Of a stretch of 64,000 nucleotides of DNA, positions 59,703 to 64,000 are shown piece by piece. The notes under the pieces were generated by a model. The model did not search any database, had not been told where the DNA came from, and was given only the letters and a program-made list of their open reading frames with translations. The translations under genes were made by a program, and so were the position numbers. Origin of the DNA: JAEVLT01 sp044598425 (GTDB taxonomy: Bacteria; Bacillota; Bacilli; Bacillales; Cytobacillaceae); assembly GCA_044598425.1 (NCBI GenBank), contig CP172536.1:372001-436000 (forward strand). Direction: 5' to 3'. How positions within the stretch are numbered: the first letter of the stretch is position 1; every line of letters begins with the position of its first letter.

Positions 59703-60908
59703 ATGAGCAAAAGGTTTTTAACAGCTGAAAGCGTATGTTCCGGTCACCCAGACAAGCTGTGTGACATCATTGCGGATAGCATTTTGGAAGCCTGTCTTCG
59801 TAAGGATAAGGCATCCAGAGTAGCATGTGAAGTAATGGCGACCAAGGGTAGAATTATCGTAGCGGGCGAGATCACCTGTAGCGAAAAAGTCGATATCCGA
59901 TACATTGTTCGAAATGTGCTCCGTGAAGTTGGATACAACCCATGGAAGTTTTTGGTTTATGTATTTGTGCATCGACAGAGCCAGGATATTGCAGCTGGTG
60001 TTAATACAGCATTTGAAGCAAGAGAAGGTATTAACGAGCAGTATGGTTGTATGGGTGCCGGTGACCAGGGCACTATGTACGGTTATGCAACAAACGAAAC
60101 CCGAGAGATGCTCCCCCTTCCTCTAGTACTCTCACACAGGATCGTGAAGCGGTTGGATGATGTCCGCAAAGGTAAACTTATTAAGGGCATTCTTCCAGAT
60201 GGTAAAGCACAGGTTACAGTGGAATATGACGGCGATACTCCTGTAAGAGTAAAAACTATAGTCGTTTCAGTTCAGCATAAAGAGGACAAAACTCAAGAGG
60301 AGCTTCGTTCAGATATTTTAAATAATGTCCTCTGGCAGTGCTTTGAGGATTTTCCTTTTGATAACGATACTGAGATTCTTATAAACCCGTCCGGCAGATT
60401 TGTAGAGGGAGGACCCGCAGCCGATACAGGGCTTACTGGAAGAAAGCCGATGGTTGATACCTATGGGGGACTTGCATCCCATGGCGGTGGGGCGCTTTCT
60501 GGTAAAGATCCCACCAAGGTTGATAGAAGCGGCACATATATGGCTCGATACATAGCCAAGCATATAGTTTGGTGCGGCTATGCAAAAAGGTGTGAAGTCA
60601 GTGTATCCTACGCTATCGGTAAAGCAAATCCGGTGGCTTTTTCTGTTAACACCCTAAACACTGGTATTGTGCCTGATGAGATACTAACCATTGCGGCACA
60701 GGATGTTTTCAGTCTCAAACCTGCTGCGATTATAGAAAAACTGCGCCTGCGCAACGTAATCTATTCCGATACGGCTGTTTATGGACATTTCAATAGCCGT
60801 CTTTTCCCTTGGGAAGATGTGAATAAATACAACGAATTAAGGAAGGCGGTGGAGCAGTATGCTGATAGAGAAGTTAAAGATCGAGCAGCTCATCCCTGCC
60901 GAGTATAA
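59703..60908 (+). CDS. metK: S-adenosylmethionine synthetase (phage-encoded MetK)
   Basis: 401 residues: makes SAM from methionine and ATP. N-terminal SAESVCSGHPDKLCDIIADS, the signature GAGDQGTMYGYATNE and GGGALSGKDPTKVDRSGTYM are all complete. A housekeeping MetK should exist elsewhere; this copy sits in a phage and overlaps the following DNA methyltransferase by 50 bases, so it probably boosts SAM supply for DNA modification (inference). ATG 59703 has GGAGATG upstream. Confidence 0.93.
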   Translation: MSKRFLTAESVCSGHPDKLCDIIADSILEACLRKDKASRVACEVMATKGRIIVAGEITCSEKVDIRYIVRNVLREVGYNPWKFLVYVFVHRQSQDIAAGVNTAFEAREGINEQYGCMGAGDQGTMYGYATNETREMLPLPLVLSHRIVKRLDDVRKGKLIKGILPDGKAQVTVEYDGDTPVRVKTIVVSVQHKEDKTQEELRSDILNNVLWQCFEDFPFDNDTEILINPSGRFVEGGPAADTGLTGRKPMVDTYGGLASHGGGALSGKDPTKVDRSGTYMARYIAKHIVWCGYAKRCEVSVSYAIGKANPVAFSVNTLNTGIVPDEILTIAAQDVFSLKPAAIIEKLRLRNVIYSDTAVYGHFNSRLFPWEDVNKYNELRKAVEQYADREVKDRAAHPCRV

Positions 60909-62103
60909 TCCCAGGAAGGACTTAAAGCCGGGGGATGCAGAGTATGAAAAGCTGAAACGATCCCTAGAGGAGTTTGGATATGTAGAACCCATTATATGGA
61001 ACAAAACCACGGGGCATGTGGTCGGCGGTCATCAGCGTTTGAAGGTTTTAATTAACATGGGAATTACCGAAGTGGAATGTGTCATCATCGAGATGAATGA
61101 GGAAAAAGAAAAGGCGCTTAACGTCGCGCTTAATAAAATCAGCGGTGATTGGGACAAAGATAAATTGGCACTTCTCATTACAGACTTAAATGCTGTAGAT
61201 TTTGATGTTTCACTTACCGGTTTTGACCCCGGCGAAATAGATGACCTATTCAAGGATAGTGTCAGGGATAAAATTAAAGAAGATGATTTCGATGTGGACA
61301 GCGAGCTGAAAAAGCCCGCTGTTTCGCATTTAGGGGATGTATGGATACTTGGACGGCATCGGCTGGTCTGCGGAGACAGTACGAAGAAAGAAACCTTTGA
61401 TACTTTGATGGATGGTAAAACAGCCAATCTTGTGGTCACTGACCCGCCGTACAATGTCAACTATGAAGGTTCAGCAGGAAAAATCAAAAACGACAATATG
61501 GGCAACGATGCTTTTTATCAGTTTCTGCTTGATGCTTTTAGGAATACAGAACATGTTCTGTCGCAGGACGGCAGTATATATGTGTTTCATGCTGATACAG
61601 AAGGCTTGAATTTTAGAAGGGCTTTTGCGGATGCTGGATTCTACCTTTCCGGCACCTGTATATGGAAAAAGCAATCTCTTGTTCTTGGCCGCTCGCCATA
61701 CCAGTGGCAGCACGAGCCGGTACTGTTTGGGTGGAAAAAGAAAGGCAAGCACCTATGGTATTCTGACCGCAAGCAATCTACCATCTGGGAGTTTGATAAG
61801 CCGAAAAAGAATGCCGATCATCCGACCATGAAGCCGGTTGCCCTACTTGCCTATCCGATTATGAATTCAAGCCTTACAAATAGCATTGTGCTTGACCCCT
61901 TTGGCGGCTCTGGATCGACATTAATCGCCTGTGAGCAAACAGATAGAATTTGCTACACCACTGAGTTGGATGAAAAATACTGCGATGTCATTGTAAAGCG
62001 GTACATTGAGCAAAGCGGTTCATCAGACGGTGTATTTCTTTTGAGAGATGGTGTCGAATATAGGTACCATGATGTTGCGGAGCTGGCTGCCGATGAAGCG
62101 TAA
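60859..62103 (+). CDS. ParB-N domain fused to an adenine/cytosine-N4 DNA methyltransferase
   Basis: 414 residues. N-terminal ParB-like nuclease-type domain (IPAEYNPRKDLKPGDAEYEK; VGGHQRLKVLINMGI) and C-terminal N6-adenine/N4-cytosine methyltransferase: catalytic VVTDPPYNVNYEG near residue 195 and SAM-binding DPFGGSGSTLIACEQTDR near 352; the motif order is the beta class. Common in Firmicute prophages as a self-protection or packaging-related methylase. ATG 60859 lies inside metK in another frame. Confidence 0.94.
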   Translation: MLIEKLKIEQLIPAEYNPRKDLKPGDAEYEKLKRSLEEFGYVEPIIWNKTTGHVVGGHQRLKVLINMGITEVECVIIEMNEEKEKALNVALNKISGDWDKDKLALLITDLNAVDFDVSLTGFDPGEIDDLFKDSVRDKIKEDDFDVDSELKKPAVSHLGDVWILGRHRLVCGDSTKKETFDTLMDGKTANLVVTDPPYNVNYEGSAGKIKNDNMGNDAFYQFLLDAFRNTEHVLSQDGSIYVFHADTEGLNFRRAFADAGFYLSGTCIWKKQSLVLGRSPYQWQHEPVLFGWKKKGKHLWYSDRKQSTIWEFDKPKKNADHPTMKPVALLAYPIMNSSLTNSIVLDPFGGSGSTLIACEQTDRICYTTELDEKYCDVIVKRYIEQSGSSDGVFLLRDGVEYRYHDVAELAADEA

Positions 62104-62200
62104 ATTAACGCTGGGCAGCCTGTTTGATGAAATTGGTGGATTTCCAATAGATATGGTACAGAAAAGTAGGAATAACAATGCACATATTTCAGAGAAATAG
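62093..62200 (+). pseudogene. Stub of a cytosine-5 DNA methyltransferase (35 codons)
   Basis: The frame MKRKLTLGSLFDEIGGFPID is the start of a C5-methyltransferase (motif I LGSLFDGIGGFP, here with E for G), but the sequence turns into unrelated MVQKSRNNNAHISEK and stops at 62198. It overlaps the end of the adenine methylase gene, as full-length dcm-like genes do in related phages. The remaining enzyme, including the PCQ motif, is gone. The phage promoter copy begins at the next base. Confidence 0.75.
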
Positions 62201-62234
62201 CTTGCTATTTAACAGCTTTAGAGTGATATATGTA
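62201..62234 (+). promoter_or_regulatory. Repeated phage promoter, copy 1
   Basis: CTTGCTATTTAACAGC followed by TTTAGAGTGATATATGTA: -35 TTGCTA, 17 bp, -10 GATATA. It matches the copy at 63207-63240 at about 30 of 34 positions. Confidence 0.75.
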
Positions 62235-62265
62235 AGCACCAAAGAAGCAAAGGAGGCTTACAAAA

Positions 62266-62928
62266 ATGGGAATCAGATTTAACGTAACTGGTCCAAGACG
62301 CAAGGAACTGGTAAATGCCGTGAGTGAAATTGCTGACTATCCTGCAATATATAAGGGCGCACCGACCTTTGCCTACGAGATCAGTGGTTTTATCGTCGAC
62401 AAGGAGGGCACACTCTCGTTTGACAACACGATGGATAGTAAGCAAGTGGAAAGGATACTGGATGGGCTTGCAGAGCGGGGCTTCAAGTGTGAAACGAGCG
62501 ACAATCTTACCATTGAGATGCCGCTGGAGGGTTTTACAGACACAGCACTTGAGAATCTCGACAGGCTTGTCGCAAGTAAGGCGGCCCTTATTAAAAAAGC
62601 TATTGGAGCAGACGCACTCCCCATCGAGCGAACAGAAACAACGCTTAAATTTCCTTGGTTCAAGTTCGATACGAACGGCGAAACAGTCGCAGCCTACACA
62701 CAGTTTATAAGTGCACTTTGTGCGGCAGCCAAGGAGCAGAAGCGTGTGACGGCAAAAGAAAAGCCTGTAGAGAATGAGAAGTTTGCTTTTCGCGTATTCC
62801 TCATCAGACTGGGCTTTGTGGGTGACGAGTACAAGGCTGCACGGAAAGTGCTTCTAAAGAACCTTTCAGGCAACAGTGCATTCAAAAATGGCATGCCGCT
62901 TAAAGCGGAGGTGACTGCAGATGAATAA
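62266..62928 (+). CDS. Hypothetical phage protein (accessory cassette, 220 residues)
   Basis: Begins IRFNVTGPRRKELVNAVSEI and has a repeated alpha-beta character; the second half includes FPWFKFDTNGETVAAYTQFI and ends with a basic RKVLLKNLSGNSAFKNG. Similar proteins are annotated as virulence-related or hypothetical in clostridial prophages (recollection); I assign no function. ATG 62266 follows AAAGGAGG, 32 bases after the conserved promoter. Its stop overlaps the DUF4314 start. Confidence 0.8.
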   Translation: MGIRFNVTGPRRKELVNAVSEIADYPAIYKGAPTFAYEISGFIVDKEGTLSFDNTMDSKQVERILDGLAERGFKCETSDNLTIEMPLEGFTDTALENLDRLVASKAALIKKAIGADALPIERTETTLKFPWFKFDTNGETVAAYTQFISALCAAAKEQKRVTAKEKPVENEKFAFRVFLIRLGFVGDEYKAARKVLLKNLSGNSAFKNGMPLKAEVTADE

Positions 62929-63145
62929 ATTCCCCTCAATGGAGATTGTGGAGCGGCTCCGCAAGCAATACCCGTCTGGTACACGCGTGGAACTGGTATG
63001 TATGAATGATCCATACTCCAAGCTGAAGCCAGGTGATAGGGGCACCGTGGACTTCATCGATGATACCGGCACTATCTTTTGTTTTTGGGACTGCGGTTCA
63101 ACTCTCGGTGTCGTATACGGTGAGGATGCTGTTAGAAAACTGTAA
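62921..63145 (+). CDS. DUF4314 protein
   Basis: 74 residues: RLRKQYPSGTRVELVCMNDP, then YSKLKPGDRGTVDFIDDTGT and CGSTLGVVYGEDAVRKL, the DUF4314 pattern, a small beta-barrel (SH3-like) fold by appearance. Function unknown. Eight-base overlap with the previous gene suggests translational coupling. The pair with a following amidoligase recurs in Firmicute prophages as I recall. Confidence 0.88.
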   Translation: MNKFPSMEIVERLRKQYPSGTRVELVCMNDPYSKLKPGDRGTVDFIDDTGTIFCFWDCGSTLGVVYGEDAVRKL

Positions 63146-63206
63146 ATTACACAGTTTGCAGCCATACACAACCCATATATTTGTGTGGATTTTTCCTCTG
63201 ATAATA

Positions 63207-63240
63207 CTTGCTATATAAGGCCTTTAGAGTGATATATGTA
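63207..63240 (+). promoter_or_regulatory. Repeated phage promoter, copy 2
   Basis: CTTGCTATATAAGGCC followed by TTTAGAGTGATATATGTA: TTGCTA, 17 bp, GATATA. It drives the amidoligase gene; a 46-base leader follows. Confidence 0.75.
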
Positions 63241-63286
63241 CATGCCGAAAGGCAAACGCACACCACTCAAAGGGAGGAAAACCACA

Positions 63287-64000
63287 ATGTTTACAAACAA
63301 ATTCGGGATTGAAATTGAATTTACAGGCATCACGCGCAGTGATGCGGCGAAGGTAGCGGCCGAGTACCTCGGAGGCACAGTCACCAACATGGGCGATTAT
63401 TACGATACCCAAAAAGTCATTGCATCGGACGGCAGGGTCTGGAAGTTCATGAGCGATGGCAGCATTTCCTGCCAAATGAAACAAGGTCGGAAGAAGGTGG
63501 CAGCTACCCGCGAATATAGTGTGGAACTGGTCAGCCCCATCCTTACCTACCGCGAGGATATTGGTACTTTGCAGGAACTGGTGCGCAAACTTCGGAAGGC
63601 CGGAGCGTTTGCCAACCCTTCTTGCGGAATTCACATACATCTTGACGGCTCAAATCATACGCCTAGGAGCATCCGCAATTTTGTTAACATCATTGCCAGC
63701 AAGAACGACCTTTTCTACAAGGCGCTCCAAATTGCTCCTGAGCGAATGAGCTACTGCAAGAAGATGGATAGCCTGCTGGTTGACAAGATGAATCGCAAAA
63801 AACCCAAGACCATGCGGCAGATTGAGGAGATTTGGTACGCGGGCTACAGCGAGAGCCGCGACAGGCACTACCACCACAGCCGCTACCACTTTTTAAACCT
63901 GCACAGCTTTTTTACGGGGAACCACACGGTAGAACTGCGGGGTTTCAATAGTGAACTCCACGCGGGCAAGATTCGAAGCTACATTGTTCTTGCCCTGGCA
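63287..64000 (+). CDS. Phage-encoded amidoligase-family protein (3' end outside window)
   Basis: 238 codons from ATG 63287 (AGGGAGGA at 63270-63277), open to the window end. Begins NKFGIEIEFTGITRSDAAKV, the amidoligase/COOH-NH2 ligase entry strand, with YSVELVSPILTYREDIGTLQ, CGIHIHLDGSNHTPRSIRNF and HTVELRGFNSELHAGKIRSY. Members of this superfamily (related to glutamine synthetase/glutamate-cysteine ligase folds) join amines to carboxyl groups; the substrate of phage members is not known. Last gene of the accessory cassette seen. Confidence 0.88.
   Translation, partial: MFTNKFGIEIEFTGITRSDAAKVAAEYLGGTVTNMGDYYDTQKVIASDGRVWKFMSDGSISCQMKQGRKKVAATREYSVELVSPILTYREDIGTLQELVRKLRKAGAFANPSCGIHIHLDGSNHTPRSIRNFVNIIASKNDLFYKALQIAPERMSYCKKMDSLLVDKMNRKKPKTMRQIEEIWYAGYSESRDRHYHHSRYHFLNLHSFFTGNHTVELRGFNSELHAGKIRSYIVLALA

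Overview
The window reads as a chromosomal segment of a low-G+C Gram-positive bacterium of the family Bacillaceae. Strong AGGAGG-type ribosome binding sites, T-rich intrinsic terminators, a tRNA without encoded CCA, and c-di-AMP and TPP riboswitches all fit. So does the gene set camS (yerH), gatCAB, an OpuE/PutP-type proline symporter, dgkB (yerQ) and rlmCD (yefA), which recalls one neighbourhood of the Bacillus subtilis chromosome. The genus cannot be fixed from sequence alone.

Layout. 1-3090: the end of camS, rocA (proline/arginine catabolism) and a broken ABC-ATPase. 3091-8280: repeat-rich, gene-poor DNA with mosaic palindromic repeats, a 16-copy 52-bp hairpin array, and a group II intron. 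The intron's reverse transcriptase has two single-base frameshifts, and an IS3-family element sits inside it; that element carries an unexpectedly long, highly structured 5' non-coding region. 8281-14731: an anaerobic nitrite reduction and siroheme block (nirB, nirD, a 20-copy 52-bp hairpin array, nasF-type SUMT-HemD fusion, sirC) behind two FNR boxes. 14750-20040: kimA behind a c-di-AMP riboswitch, isocitrate lyase, a YueI-like gene and thiW behind a TPP riboswitch. 20096-27194: gatCAB, tRNA-Pro, a small membrane protein, putP/opuE and dgkB. 27423-36786: pncB, xpaC, telA and the acetoin dehydrogenase genes acoR-acoABC, with a sigma-54 promoter. 36868-38906: a small membrane protein and rlmCD.

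From about 39 kb to the window end lies a mobile, prophage-like element, apparently inserted downstream of rlmCD; no integrase is in view. It opens with a type I restriction-modification operon on the minus strand (small XRE regulator, hsdM, hsdS, hsdR). This is divergent from a CI-like repressor and an ImmA-type metallopeptidase. Then come small zinc-ribbon and basic proteins, a sigma-like factor, DUF2800, a DUF2815 ssDNA-binding-type protein, a family A DNA polymerase, an antirepressor, DUF4406, a VirE-type primase/helicase, a VRR-NUC nuclease, an SNF2 helicase, a DUF1492-type regulator, an HNH endonuclease, a P27 terminase small subunit, a phage MetK overlapping a ParB-like/adenine methyltransferase, a cytosine methyltransferase stub, and an accessory cassette (hypothetical, DUF4314, amidoligase) driven by two copies of one promoter.

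The least explained signals are the repeat systems and the IS leader. Two unrelated arrays share a 52-bp period (about five helical turns). Four short-motif arrays built on AATTC repeat every 20-22 bp (about two turns) in three intergenic regions. The IS3 element carries a roughly 206-nt nested stem and multi-branch structure between its left end and orfA.
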